NCBI GenBank assembly: GCA_033283325.1
Contig: JAWMQO010000006.1
Span: 248,001-312,000, forward strand
Reading direction: 5' to 3'
DNA from: Mangrovimicrobium sp033283325
Lineage (GTDB): Bacteria; Pseudomonadota; Gammaproteobacteria; Pseudomonadales; Halieaceae
DNA: 64,000 nt
A program made the translations under genes and the position numbers. Within the stretch, counting starts at the first letter, position 1; each line of letters opens with the position of its first letter. The notes under the pieces are model-generated. The model was not told the origin of the DNA. It did not search any database and worked only from the letters and a program-made list of their open reading frames with translations. Below are positions 26,512 to 35,217 of this stretch, one piece after another.

Positions 26512-28475
26512 GCAGCGGGCCCCGTCAGCGGCACCAGCCAGCCGCGGCGAAAGAAGACCAGCATGAGTACGATAATAAGCGGTGTGAACCAGTAACCGCT
26601 CTCCGCCCAGCGCGCGTCGGCGGAACCGGCCTGCAAGGGCGCAAAACGGGCCGCAGCGCTGAGCCGGGCGATATCCGAGTCATCTGCGGCCAATCGCACG
26701 AGATCGGGGTGCACCGCGCTGGCATTGTCCCGCAGCGCGTCCAGTTCCGGCCCCGCGGCGAGCGGTGGCCACAGGCGGACCGCCGTCGGCGAGTCACTGC
26801 GCCATTTTTCCAGCAACCGGGCCTGTTCGGCGCTGACGCTGTCGCTGATCCACAGAATCGAGCCACCCCCGGCCCGCTCCAGTGCGCGATCCGCGAGCGC
26901 GAGGGCCTGCGCCGCGACGTCGCCCTCCAGCGGCATCAGCGAGGGCGCCAGCGCGCCGGCGAAACTGTTGATAATCCCGGCGTCCGCCGTGGCCGGCATC
27001 ACCAGGTGGGCGGAACCGGCGTAGGCGACCAGCGCGGTTTTGCCCTTGCCGCGAAGCGCAAGCAGGTCCTGCAATTTTTGTGTCGCGCGCCGCAAACGGC
27101 TGGGTGCGATGTCGCCGCTCTCCATTGAAGGAGAGACCTTTATCACTACAGCCAGTGCCGGGGTGTCGTCGGCGAAGGGCGACGGCTGCTGTCGCCAACT
27201 GGGCCCGGCGATGGCGAGGATCGCCAGCAGCCAGCTCAGTCCCACCCAGTGCAGGGGGCCGATCCCGGCGCGGCCCGCCTCGCCCCGCCAAAGGTGGCCG
27301 AGCAGGTGCGGGGCGATGATCCCGCGCCAGGCTCGCCCGCCCTCCACCAGGCGCTGCAGGCGCCAGCAGATAAAACCCGCGGGGACCAGCAGCAAAAGCC
27401 ACTCCGGGCGGAGGAAATGGAAGGCCGACAATGCCATTCCGGGAGCCAGCGGCGACACTGCCAGCAGGCCCGCGGACCGTCTGCTGCTTTCGCCGGGCGG
27501 GGAAACGGATCTGAGCAGGCCCAGGCTGAAGTAGGCCATCGAGGCCAGCAGTCCGGCCGCCAGCGGCCACCAGTAGACATCCCGCCGGGGGCGGTGGGAC
27601 ACCGTCTGTACCTTGCGGGTTTCGATCTGCTCCAGCCGGGTGTAGATCGACTCCAGCTGGTCGCGGTCCGCGGCGTGGGCGTAAACGCCCCCGGTGGATG
27701 CGGACACCCGGCGCAGGGTCACCTGGTCCAGGGCCTCTTCTCCCGCGGCACTTGGGTCACCTACCGCAACCGTATGGATCACGATGCCCTTGTCCCGGGC
27801 GATCTGTGCCGCCTTGTCCGGGGGCACCTGGCTGGCGGTATCGTTACCGTCGGTCAGTGCAATGAGCACGCGCTCTTCCACTGCACTGCGTTCAAAGACG
27901 TTTATCGCCAGCCCCAGCGCGTCGCCGAAGGCGGTCTGCGGGCCGGCCATCCGCACCTGGGCTTCCCCGAGCAACTGGCGAAGCACTTCGAGATCCTCGG
28001 TAAAGGGCGCCTGGACGAACGCCGCACTGCCGAAAAATATCAGGCCAACACGGTCGCCGCTGCGCCCTGCCAGGAAGCCGTCCAGAACTTCCTTGACCGC
28101 GCTGAGCCGGTCCACCTGTTCACCCGCCGCATTGGTAAAGTCCGGGGTTTCCATGGAGCCGGAGAGATCCACCGCCAGCAGCAGGTCGCGCAGCGGCACT
28201 TCCCGGCTCAGCGGCGGCTCGACCACCTGCGGGCGGGCCAGCGCCAGGATCGCGCAGAACCAGCAAAAGCACAGCAAGAGCCAGCGCAGGGGGCGCCCCA
28301 TAGCCACGACACTGCGCCGCTCCGGCAGGTCTCCGGCAGCGGCGGCAAGGCGCGGCATGAAAGGCACCTGGAGCCCCCCCCGGCGCATCCGGTAGGACGG
28401 CGCCAGCCACCATACCAGCAGGGGCAGGGGCAGCAGGAACAGGCACCAGGCCTGGGCGATCGCGAGATTGTTCAC
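26508..28475 (-). CDS. BatA-BatB fusion: two VWA domain membrane proteins in one reading frame
   Basis: A 655-residue protein that appears to be two normally separate genes in tandem. Residues 1-346 form a complete BatA: two N-terminal membrane helices, a VWA domain with an intact metal site (D103-x-S105-G-S107), and a membrane helix near 320-336. From 347 a second BatB-like unit begins (MALSAFHFLRPEWLLLLVP), with membrane helices, a VWA domain and a final helix near 630. The second VWA metal site is changed, with K446 where Asp is expected (KVSPS). The frame is open throughout. The GTG at 28475 overlaps the DUF4381 stop by 4 bp. An internal start at 27437 lacks a ribosome-binding site, supporting one polypeptide. 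Confidence 0.8.
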   Translation of the reverse strand: MNNLAIAQAWCLFLLPLPLLVWWLAPSYRMRRGGLQVPFMPRLAAAAGDLPERRSVVAMGRPLRWLLLCFCWFCAILALARPQVVEPPLSREVPLRDLLLAVDLSGSMETPDFTNAAGEQVDRLSAVKEVLDGFLAGRSGDRVGLIFFGSAAFVQAPFTEDLEVLRQLLGEAQVRMAGPQTAFGDALGLAINVFERSAVEERVLIALTDGNDTASQVPPDKAAQIARDKGIVIHTVAVGDPSAAGEEALDQVTLRRVSASTGGVYAHAADRDQLESIYTRLEQIETRKVQTVSHRPRRDVYWWPLAAGLLASMAYFSLGLLRSVSPPGESSRRSAGLLAVSPLAPGMALSAFHFLRPEWLLLLVPAGFICWRLQRLVEGGRAWRGIIAPHLLGHLWRGEAGRAGIGPLHWVGLSWLLAILAIAGPSWRQQPSPFADDTPALAVVIKVSPSMESGDIAPSRLRRATQKLQDLLALRGKGKTALVAYAGSAHLVMPATADAGIINSFAGALAPSLMPLEGDVAAQALALADRALERAGGGSILWISDSVSAEQARLLEKWRSDSPTAVRLWPPLAAGPELDALRDNASAVHPDLVRLAADDSDIARLSAAARFAPLQAGSADARWAESGYWFTPLIIVLMLVFFRRGWLVPLTGPAA

Positions 28476-28990
28476 GCGGGCGATCCCGGCTGTCGCGGAC
28501 GTAACGCATCGTGCTGCCTGATCCACTGCCGCACCTGTGTTTCCAGCTCCGCGAATTGTTCTGCCTGCCAGGCGCCCCCCGCCGCACTGTAGATGGAGGC
28601 CTCCATCGCCGCGCCGATGCCCTTACGGAAGCGAGTGTTGCCGGTTTTATCGAGAAACTCGAACCACTCCCCGCCGCTCAACATCGCCACCTGCCCGCGA
28701 GGATAGGCGGTGAGCGCGGTTCGCTTGAGAATTTCCGCCACCGCCGCAAGCCGTTGCCGGTCCCGCTCCCACTCGCCGCGGGCAGGCGGCAGTTGGCTGA
28801 GCAGGCGCAGAGCCTCGCGCCGGTATCGATTGCGCTGCCAGTGGATAAAGGCACGCAGCAGGCCCGCGAGCAGCGCAAGGACGCACAGCGCCAGCAAAAT
28901 GCACCAGCCGGGCGCCGGTGGCCACCAGGCGGCCGCGGCGGGCTCGACGATGTCGTGCAAAAGCTCGAGGCTGCTGGCCGGATCACTCAT
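28472..28990 (-). CDS. DUF4381 membrane protein of the MoxR-Bat operon
   Basis: A 172-residue protein with one membrane helix at about 29-49 (WCILLALCVLALLAGLLRAF), preceded by a short Trp/Pro-rich periplasmic segment (AAAAWWPPAPG). A basic cytoplasmic domain contains LTAYPRGQVAMLSGGEWFEF, the region I associate with DUF4381. It overlaps the stop of the DUF58 gene by 4 bp and the GTG of the VWA fusion by 4 bp. DUF4381 proteins are regular members of these operons, probably structural partners of the VWA proteins. Confidence 0.82.
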   Translation of the reverse strand: MSDPASSLELLHDIVEPAAAAWWPPAPGWCILLALCVLALLAGLLRAFIHWQRNRYRREALRLLSQLPPARGEWERDRQRLAAVAEILKRTALTAYPRGQVAMLSGGEWFEFLDKTGNTRFRKGIGAAMEASIYSAAGGAWQAEQFAELETQVRQWIRQHDALRPRQPGSPA

Positions 28991-29991
28991 CCGCGGGCGA
29001 TACCGATGCGCCGGCGCACCTGTTCCGCCACGTCGTCGAGGGTATTGAGCGGTATTACCGGCACCTGTCGGTGGAGGAGGAATTCACGGCCCTGTGCTCG
29101 ATAGGCTGCGAAATCCTCGCGGTAGCGCTCGCGCAGGCCGTGCCGGTGGGTATCCACTTCGAGCTGCTGCTCGCCGTCGGCGAAGACCAGCGGCCCGACA
29201 GCGGGCAATTCTTCCTCGAGCGGGTCGTGGACGAAGGCGAACAGGACATCGTTGTGCCTCGAGATGCGGGTCAACAGGCCCTGCGAGGCCTCGTCCCGAC
29301 CGCTGCCGTCACTGATGATGCAGACCAGGCAGTCGTGTCTCGCCAGTTTGTCGCAGCGGCGCAACACCTCGTTGAACATCTGCGGCGCGGCGGCCTGGCT
29401 GGCCTCCAGTGAGAGTTGTCGGTTCTGTGTCACCACCGCCTGCAGAATTCGCATGACGGCATTGCGACTGCGCTGGGGCCGCACCTCGACGATTTCCCGG
29501 TCATTGAAAATCAGCGCCCCCACCCGGTCCTGCTGATCCAGTACACGCCAGGCGGCGAGGCCGGCGGCCTCGGCGGCGGTGACCGATTTCATCCGCTTCA
29601 TACTGCCGAAAAACATACTGGCGCGCTGGTCTACCAGTAGTAAAGTCGTGCGCTCGCGTTCCTCGGTGTACACGCGACTGTGGGTCGTACGGGTGCGCGC
29701 GGTGACTTTCCAGTCGATCTGGCGGATATCGTCGCCCGCCTGGTAGCGGCGGATCTCCTCGAAGTTGAGGCCGCGGCCGCGCAAGCGGGAACCGTGTCGC
29801 CCCGACAGCAGGGAGTGCACCGGCTGGCGCGGCAGGAAACTGAAACCGCGGGCGCGATAGCGCATTGCCACCAGTTCCTCGAGGCTGGTGTAGGCCCCGC
29901 CGACGCCCGCCGGGACCCGGGGTGGCTGCAGCGCGGAGCGCGCGTCTTCCTCGCTACGCCTACGCGACTGCGACTTGTTTAAGAACTTCAT
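28987..29991 (-). CDS. DUF58 domain protein
   Basis: A 334-residue soluble protein with the DUF58 signature (GRGLNFEEIRRYQAGDDIRQ, then IDWKVTARTR). A VWA-like C-terminal fold is suggested by LLLVDQRASMFFGS. It lies directly downstream of the MoxR ATPase gene and overlaps its end by 32 bp. DUF58 proteins work with MoxR ATPases, probably as adaptor or substrate, in assembling envelope complexes. The ATG at 29991 is the only reasonable start close to the conserved region. Confidence 0.88.
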   Translation of the reverse strand: MKFLNKSQSRRRSEEDARSALQPPRVPAGVGGAYTSLEELVAMRYRARGFSFLPRQPVHSLLSGRHGSRLRGRGLNFEEIRRYQAGDDIRQIDWKVTARTRTTHSRVYTEERERTTLLLVDQRASMFFGSMKRMKSVTAAEAAGLAAWRVLDQQDRVGALIFNDREIVEVRPQRSRNAVMRILQAVVTQNRQLSLEASQAAAPQMFNEVLRRCDKLARHDCLVCIISDGSGRDEASQGLLTRISRHNDVLFAFVHDPLEEELPAVGPLVFADGEQQLEVDTHRHGLRERYREDFAAYRAQGREFLLHRQVPVIPLNTLDDVAEQVRRRIGIARG

Positions 29992-30928
29992 CCAGCACCA
30001 CGTCTTTCGTCACACCTTCCGCTTCCGCCTCGTAGCTCACGACCAGCCGGTGCCGCAGGCAGGCGTGGGCCACCGCTTTTACGTCCTCGGGGGTCACCGC
30101 TGCGCGGCCGTCCAGCCAGGCGCGGGCCCGGGACGCGCGATCCAGTGCCAGGGTCCCGCGCGGGCTGGCGCCGACGCTGATCCACTGGGCCAGCGGCGAA
30201 GCCGTGTATTCTCCCGGTCGCCGGGTCGCGGCGATCAGGGCCACCATGTAACGCTCCACCGGGTCTGAGACTTCCACCGCCAGCACTTCGCGGCGGGCAG
30301 CGAGTACCGAGTCAGCGGGAATCTTGCCCCTATCGGCAACTTCGCCAGCCGCTTCCTCACCGCGCACCAGGCGCAGGATTTTCTGCTCGTCGGCATCGCT
30401 GGCGTAGTCCACGTAGACGTGCAGCAGGAAGCGGTCCATCTGGGCCTCGGGCAGGGGGTAGGTCCCCTCCTGTTCTATCGGGTTCTGGGTTGCAAGCACC
30501 AGGAACAGGTCGGGCAGTGGATGAGTGCTTCCGGCGACAGTCACCTGGCGCTCCTCCATCGCCTCCAGCAACGCCGACTGGGCTTTCGCCGGCGCGCGGT
30601 TGATTTCGTCGGCGAGGATAAGGTTGCCGAAGACAGGCCCCGGCTGGAACTGGAACTTGTCTACCGCGGCTTCGGCCACGTAGATCTCGGTACCGGTGAT
30701 ATCGCTGGGCAGGAGGTCGGGGGTGAACTGGATGCGGCTGAATTCACTTTCCAGGTTAGCTGCCAGGGTTTTGATGGTGCGGGTCTTGGCCAGCCCGGGG
30801 AGGCCTTCGAGCAGGACATGGCCATTGGCCAGCAGGGCGATCAGCAGCTTGTCGATGACATCCTCCTGGCCAATGATGCCAGCGCCGAGACGGGCTCGCA
30901 GCTCAACGATATTTTCGTATGTACTCAT
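29960..30928 (-). CDS. MoxR-family AAA+ ATPase
   Basis: A 322-residue AAA+ ATPase acting as a chaperone for the downstream Bat/VWA proteins. The Walker A region is GLPGLAKTRTIK, Walker B LILADEINRAPAKAQSALLE, and sensor 1 VLATQNPIEQEGTYPLPEAQ. The C-terminal AAA lid includes ISVGASPRGTLALDRASRA. Walker A reads GLPGLAKT where GxPGxGKT is usual, which is common in MoxR proteins. First gene of a six-gene minus-strand operon with overlapping starts; its promoter should lie in 30929-31042. Confidence 0.92.
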   Translation of the reverse strand: MSTYENIVELRARLGAGIIGQEDVIDKLLIALLANGHVLLEGLPGLAKTRTIKTLAANLESEFSRIQFTPDLLPSDITGTEIYVAEAAVDKFQFQPGPVFGNLILADEINRAPAKAQSALLEAMEERQVTVAGSTHPLPDLFLVLATQNPIEQEGTYPLPEAQMDRFLLHVYVDYASDADEQKILRLVRGEEAAGEVADRGKIPADSVLAARREVLAVEVSDPVERYMVALIAATRRPGEYTASPLAQWISVGASPRGTLALDRASRARAWLDGRAAVTPEDVKAVAHACLRHRLVVSYEAEAEGVTKDVVLDEVLKQVAVA

Positions 30929-31042
30929 GTCTTGTCCGTCTGGAAATTCCCCGGACCAGAAGCATAGGAGAAGTACGAGGGCTTGGCGAAACGAGTTCGC
31001 GGCAAAACACCCGGAGCCGGGAAAAAGCCAGCGCCCGCGATC

Positions 31043-32626
31043 TCAGGCCTGCCTGCCAAGAAACTCCCGCACGGCTTCGACAAACACTCGCGAGGCGGAC
31101 TCGCGGCCCAAGAGCAGGTGGCCGTCACTTTCCAGTCCGAGGAACTCCGCGCCAGGGATACTCGCCGCGATGTCCCTACCGGTCGCCACCGGAATCCTGC
31201 TATCTCCCAGCGAGTGAATGACGAGGGTGGGAACCCTGACTTTCTCCAGTTGATCGCGTACGTCTATATCGCCGAAGGCGGAGAGGAAGCGCACCGCATT
31301 CTCCGGTGAAGTGGTAAGGCGCTGGAACTCGTTGAACCAGCTGAGTTCTTCGGCGGTGGCGCTGGGCAGGAAAGTGGAGGAGAAAATTTGCCGGTACGCG
31401 GGATTGTCCTGGCCCCAGCCGCTGGCAGTGAGGGTCATCACCGCCTCGCGCTCGCGAATCGTCTCCTCACTGGCGCCGATGCGCCAGCCGGCGGAATAGC
31501 CGCCGAACAGAATCAGGCAGGACACCCGCTCCGGGTGACGGACCGCATACTCGATGGAAACAGCGGCGCCCTGGGAAATCCCCAGCAGGGCAAAGCGATC
31601 GAGCCCGGCGGTATCCACCACGGTTTCCAGGTCAGTTACGAAGGCGGGAAAGCTCAGGTCATCCACTTCCCAGTCGGACAAGCCATTGCCGCGCTCGTCG
31701 TAGCGGATGACCCGGTGGTCGCGGGCCAACTCACGGAACAGCGGGCTCCAGATAGGTGCGTCCCAGTCCAGTTCGAGATGACTCAACCAGTTTGCCGCCT
31801 TGACGATCGGCGGACCCTCGCCAACGCTGGCATAGGCTATACGCACAGCGTCCGCAGCGGAGCAGAACTGGATTTTCTGGCGTGCGAGAAACTGGCGGGC
31901 ACTGCCCGCTGTCGCCGTTTCGCCAGACGTGGCGGGTATCTCGTCAGCGGACCAGGCGATACCTGCGTTGTGGAAGCGGGCGGCAAACCCCTGGCGCAGC
32001 CCGGCGGCTTCCGCACCTTCACCGAACTGCTCGAGGCGACCCAGCAGTTGGGTGGCGGCGTGGGGGTTGAAGGGTTCCGCCTGGCTCCAGGCCCGGGCCA
32101 CCGGGACAAGCCGCTCGGGTGGCAGGTCGTCATGCCTGGCCAGACGCCCCAGGCTGCGGCCGCGCAGCCGATTGAGATGCTCCCGCTCCGCGGTGAGCCA
32201 GGCCTGGAAACGGGCCTGGTCCGGCAGGTCCATCCCCTCCAGGAAGGGCTCGTCGAGAGCGCTTAGCAACTCGTCCAGTTGAGCGACGGACAGATTCGGG
32301 TGTTCCAGCTTAGCCGCGAGCGTGTGCAGGTCCACTTCCAGTTCCGTGCCATTCAGCGCGACCCGCTCGCGGTCGGCCTGCAGGCGCTCCAGTTCCGCTT
32401 CGTTGACCAGGGGGCGGATCTTGCTCAGCGACCAGCGCAAGGCGCCGCGGGGGTCATCCGGGATCTCCCAGAGCAGCTCACAGAGGCGGTCGCGGCGGTG
32501 AGGGCGCGCAGTCACGGCGAGGTAGGCGAGCAGTGCGCGGGTCCTGCGCGACGCGGGTAGCTTGAGCGCTTTGCCCTCGCGGATGACGGAGAAACCCCCG
32601 AGAACCCGTATCCGGATTCGGCTCAT
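31043..32626 (-). CDS. BTAD-type regulator fused to an alpha/beta hydrolase
   Basis: A 527-residue fusion. Residues 1-95 look like a SARP-type winged helix (RIRVLGGFSVIREGKALKLP, RGALRWSLSKIRPLV). A bacterial transcriptional activation (BTAD) helical domain follows to about 245 (FLEGMDLPDQARFQAWLTAE). From about 255 an alpha/beta hydrolase begins, with nucleophile S351 in GISQG, acid D475 and H503 (ESDGHLLLG). The protein may be a one-component regulator in which the hydrolase senses or destroys the ligand; this is inference. The start overlaps the stop of the GGDEF gene by 4 bp, so both proteins are made together. Confidence 0.82.
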   Translation of the reverse strand: MSRIRIRVLGGFSVIREGKALKLPASRRTRALLAYLAVTARPHRRDRLCELLWEIPDDPRGALRWSLSKIRPLVNEAELERLQADRERVALNGTELEVDLHTLAAKLEHPNLSVAQLDELLSALDEPFLEGMDLPDQARFQAWLTAEREHLNRLRGRSLGRLARHDDLPPERLVPVARAWSQAEPFNPHAATQLLGRLEQFGEGAEAAGLRQGFAARFHNAGIAWSADEIPATSGETATAGSARQFLARQKIQFCSAADAVRIAYASVGEGPPIVKAANWLSHLELDWDAPIWSPLFRELARDHRVIRYDERGNGLSDWEVDDLSFPAFVTDLETVVDTAGLDRFALLGISQGAAVSIEYAVRHPERVSCLILFGGYSAGWRIGASEETIREREAVMTLTASGWGQDNPAYRQIFSSTFLPSATAEELSWFNEFQRLTTSPENAVRFLSAFGDIDVRDQLEKVRVPTLVIHSLGDSRIPVATGRDIAASIPGAEFLGLESDGHLLLGRESASRVFVEAVREFLGRQA

Positions 32627-34545
32627 ACTCCCCCCGTAGCCGCGGCGCTATCGCCGCTGCCGGAACGCGGCAGTTTGCGACTACCGACCACTGAAACCTC
32701 CGGTGTCTCAACGTCCAGTGCTGTAAGGACCCGGTCCCTGCCGCCACTTTTTGCACCGTAGAGGGCAGCGTCAGCCCGGTTGACCAGTTCCTGGAAACCC
32801 CCGGCGACGTTTCCGGCGGCGACCCCCATACTGGCGGTGAATTCGACGCGGATACTCCCCGCATGCTCAAAACAGGCCCTCTCCTTCACCGCCCTGCGCA
32901 GCAGTTCGGCCCGGACCCGGGCCTGTTCCAGCGTGTGCCGGGGGAGAACGACGATGAATTCCTCGCCGCCCAGGCGGCCGAGCAGTTCACCACTGCGCAG
33001 GCAGCTGTCGAGAGCGGCTACCGTGGAGCGCAGCGCACGGTCACCGACATCGTGACCGTAGCGATCATTGATCGTTTTGAAATGGTCCAGGTCAATCAGC
33101 ACTACCGCCAGCGCCTGGTCCTTGCGCAGGGCCCGCTGGAAGAGTTGTGTGCCGCGCTCGAACACCCGGGCCCGGTTGGCGATACCGGTAAGGTAGTCGG
33201 TATAGGCGAGTTCCCGATGCAGGCGCAGGCGATAGACAAGCCAGCTGGCAAGGCCGACGAGAATCGCCGCCAGCAATGCCAGGATCAGGTTCGACTGGCG
33301 CGCCAGGCGGGTGCGATCAGACGCCCGGGCCAGCTCGAGATCCTGCAGGGCGAGCCGCTGTTTCAGCAGGTCGGACTCGTAGGCAGCCACCTGGCGTTCG
33401 TGCTCACCGGTAAAGTAACGGGTATTGCTGTCCAGGAAGGCGATGCGCTTGTCGCGCTCGCCCTGACGCCAGTTGTTCAGCGCGAGGAGAATGCCCTGTA
33501 TGTCGCCACTTTCCAGCGCATTGGTGAAGGCATCGTAGAAAACGAATTCCCCATCGCTCTCCAGGGCACCGGGCTGGTAGGCCAGGAGGTCCTCCCTGGC
33601 CCCCGCGAGATTCCCCTGCCACAGGCGGGCTGCCGAGCGCAGCAGGCGCGAGCGGGCGACAAAACGGGTCTCCACGGTGGTCGCGGCGAGTTCGAGCGCC
33701 ATCGAAAAGGCCTGTTCCGCGCGCGGGTACTGGTCCCGGGCGAGGGCCAGGCGCCCTTCATTGAAGTAGCTAAAAAATGCGTAGTCGTTGTCATTGCCCT
33801 CGCGCTGCGCGACCTGCGCCATGCTCCGGGAGTGCTGTTCGGCGTCGTCCCATCGGCCGAGTAATATGGCCTCGCCCACAAGGTTGTGCAGCATATTGAA
33901 GTAGTCCGGCACCTCACCCTGCTCACGCCAGATCAGGTAGGCATCGTGATAGGCGGAATAAGCGCGATCAGAGAGCTGGAGGCCGCGGAACAAATTACCG
34001 CTGGCGTTAAAAATCATCGCCTGCGCGCCCTGTGCCAGCTTTGCTTCCCGGGCGATAGCCATCGCCTCCTGCAGGTCTCCCATGGCCCGCTGCATGGTCT
34101 CGGCCTGGTCGAAGCAGAAAGCCTGGCGGAGCAGTGCGGCAACCAGGGCCTCCGGCTCGGCGATTTCCCGTGCGACACTGACGGCGCGCTCCCGGTCCGG
34201 GCAGTATTGTTCGCGATCGCCGGTGCGCAGGTAGCTTATGTAGGAGCGCTCGCCGAGGGAATATACCAGCTGGTCACTGGGCGGCAGGGTCTCTAGCAGG
34301 CGAACCGAACGATCGAAGGCATCGTAGGCAAGATGCTTGGCGTTAAAGTTTTCGTATTGGTAACCGATCAGGCGCAGTAATTCCGCCCGGAGATAGGGGT
34401 CCGCCTGCCCCGCCGCGGCCCGGGCATCGAAGTCCTGCAGGTCCGGCAGGGAGTCGATAGCATCCAGCTCCGCCTGCAGGGCATCGGGCACGGCCGCCAG
34501 CGTACACGCAGCCCCGCACAACAGCGCAGCTGCAATGCCTCGCAT
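32623..34545 (-). CDS. TPR-containing membrane diguanylate cyclase (GGDEF)
   Basis: A protein of about 640 residues predicted to make cyclic di-GMP. A signal peptide (RGIAAALLCGAACTLAAV) leads to a long periplasmic helical repeat region of TPR type. One membrane helix follows (LILALLAAILVGLASWLVY), and then a cytoplasmic GGDEF domain with an intact active site LGGEEF and the preceding DLDHFKTINDRYGHDVGD. The RxxD inhibitory site is absent (RSGE). The start is uncertain: ATG 34545 gives the signal peptide directly, while ATG 34656 has AAGGGGG only three bases away and would add 37 residues. Coupled to the BTAD-hydrolase gene. Confidence 0.83.
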   Translation of the reverse strand: MRGIAAALLCGAACTLAAVPDALQAELDAIDSLPDLQDFDARAAAGQADPYLRAELLRLIGYQYENFNAKHLAYDAFDRSVRLLETLPPSDQLVYSLGERSYISYLRTGDREQYCPDRERAVSVAREIAEPEALVAALLRQAFCFDQAETMQRAMGDLQEAMAIAREAKLAQGAQAMIFNASGNLFRGLQLSDRAYSAYHDAYLIWREQGEVPDYFNMLHNLVGEAILLGRWDDAEQHSRSMAQVAQREGNDNDYAFFSYFNEGRLALARDQYPRAEQAFSMALELAATTVETRFVARSRLLRSAARLWQGNLAGAREDLLAYQPGALESDGEFVFYDAFTNALESGDIQGILLALNNWRQGERDKRIAFLDSNTRYFTGEHERQVAAYESDLLKQRLALQDLELARASDRTRLARQSNLILALLAAILVGLASWLVYRLRLHRELAYTDYLTGIANRARVFERGTQLFQRALRKDQALAVVLIDLDHFKTINDRYGHDVGDRALRSTVAALDSCLRSGELLGRLGGEEFIVVLPRHTLEQARVRAELLRRAVKERACFEHAGSIRVEFTASMGVAAGNVAGGFQELVNRADAALYGAKSGGRDRVLTALDVETPEVSVVGSRKLPRSGSGDSAAATGGV

Positions 34546-34774
34546 CCAGTTGTTGAGGGTGAAATTCAAGCCGATTCCCGGGGTACCACGTCCACCAGCA
34601 GTGTACGCCAGTTCGGCGACGCGGTCGCGGAAACGGGTCACAGACAGGAAATTCATATACCCCCTTGGTGGTAGAGGGCTTGCCTGTACCGCCATTTGCG
34701 CTAGTTTGAATGACTTATGGTGGAATCAAGGTCCGCAAGCTTCCACTCCGTCCACCCGCATCAGGGGAAATACA

Positions 34775-35215
34775 ATGAAACCAGCTTTTAGCACCAAACT
34801 CAGGAAAACCGCGACCTGCAGCCTGCTGCTGGGCGCAATAGTCGTGCCGGCCGCCGTGGCGGCACCACAGGGCAAAGGCGGCGGGAAACCCGTCGAGCTC
34901 GACCTCGGCGAGGTCCAGGCCAGCGTCGGCAGCGGTAACCCGGTTACCAGAAATGACGACGCTGCCAAGGCGGCCAAGCTGCGCCGGCAAATGGAGCAGT
35001 ACCTCGACAGGGTCGGCAAGAACACCAAGAACCAGCCCCTGGTAACGCGCAAGGACGGCAGCCTGTCCCAGGTCGTCCCGGTGGATCAGCTGAACTACTC
35101 CGTTGCGCGCATCAATCGCGACGGCAGTGTGACCGTTCGCCACGCCGGCAGCCTCGACGAGCTTGAGCAGGCGCTCGCCACCGATGCATCCACCCAACAG
35201 CCAGCGGAGAAATAA
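34775..35215 (+). CDS. Exported small protein of unknown function
   Basis: A 146-residue protein with AGGGGAA before the ATG. A Sec signal (TCSLLLGAIVVPAAVAA) is followed by a Gly/Lys-rich linker and a charged domain with no recognised family (LRRQMEQYLDRVGKNTKNQP). The stop lies 2 bp before the metalloprotease start, so the pair is surely co-transcribed. A role as propeptide-like inhibitor, chaperone or partner of the protease is possible but unsupported by motif. Confidence 0.75.
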   Translation: MKPAFSTKLRKTATCSLLLGAIVVPAAVAAPQGKGGGKPVELDLGEVQASVGSGNPVTRNDDAAKAAKLRRQMEQYLDRVGKNTKNQPLVTRKDGSLSQVVPVDQLNYSVARINRDGSVTVRHAGSLDELEQALATDASTQQPAEK

Positions 35216-35217
35216 TC

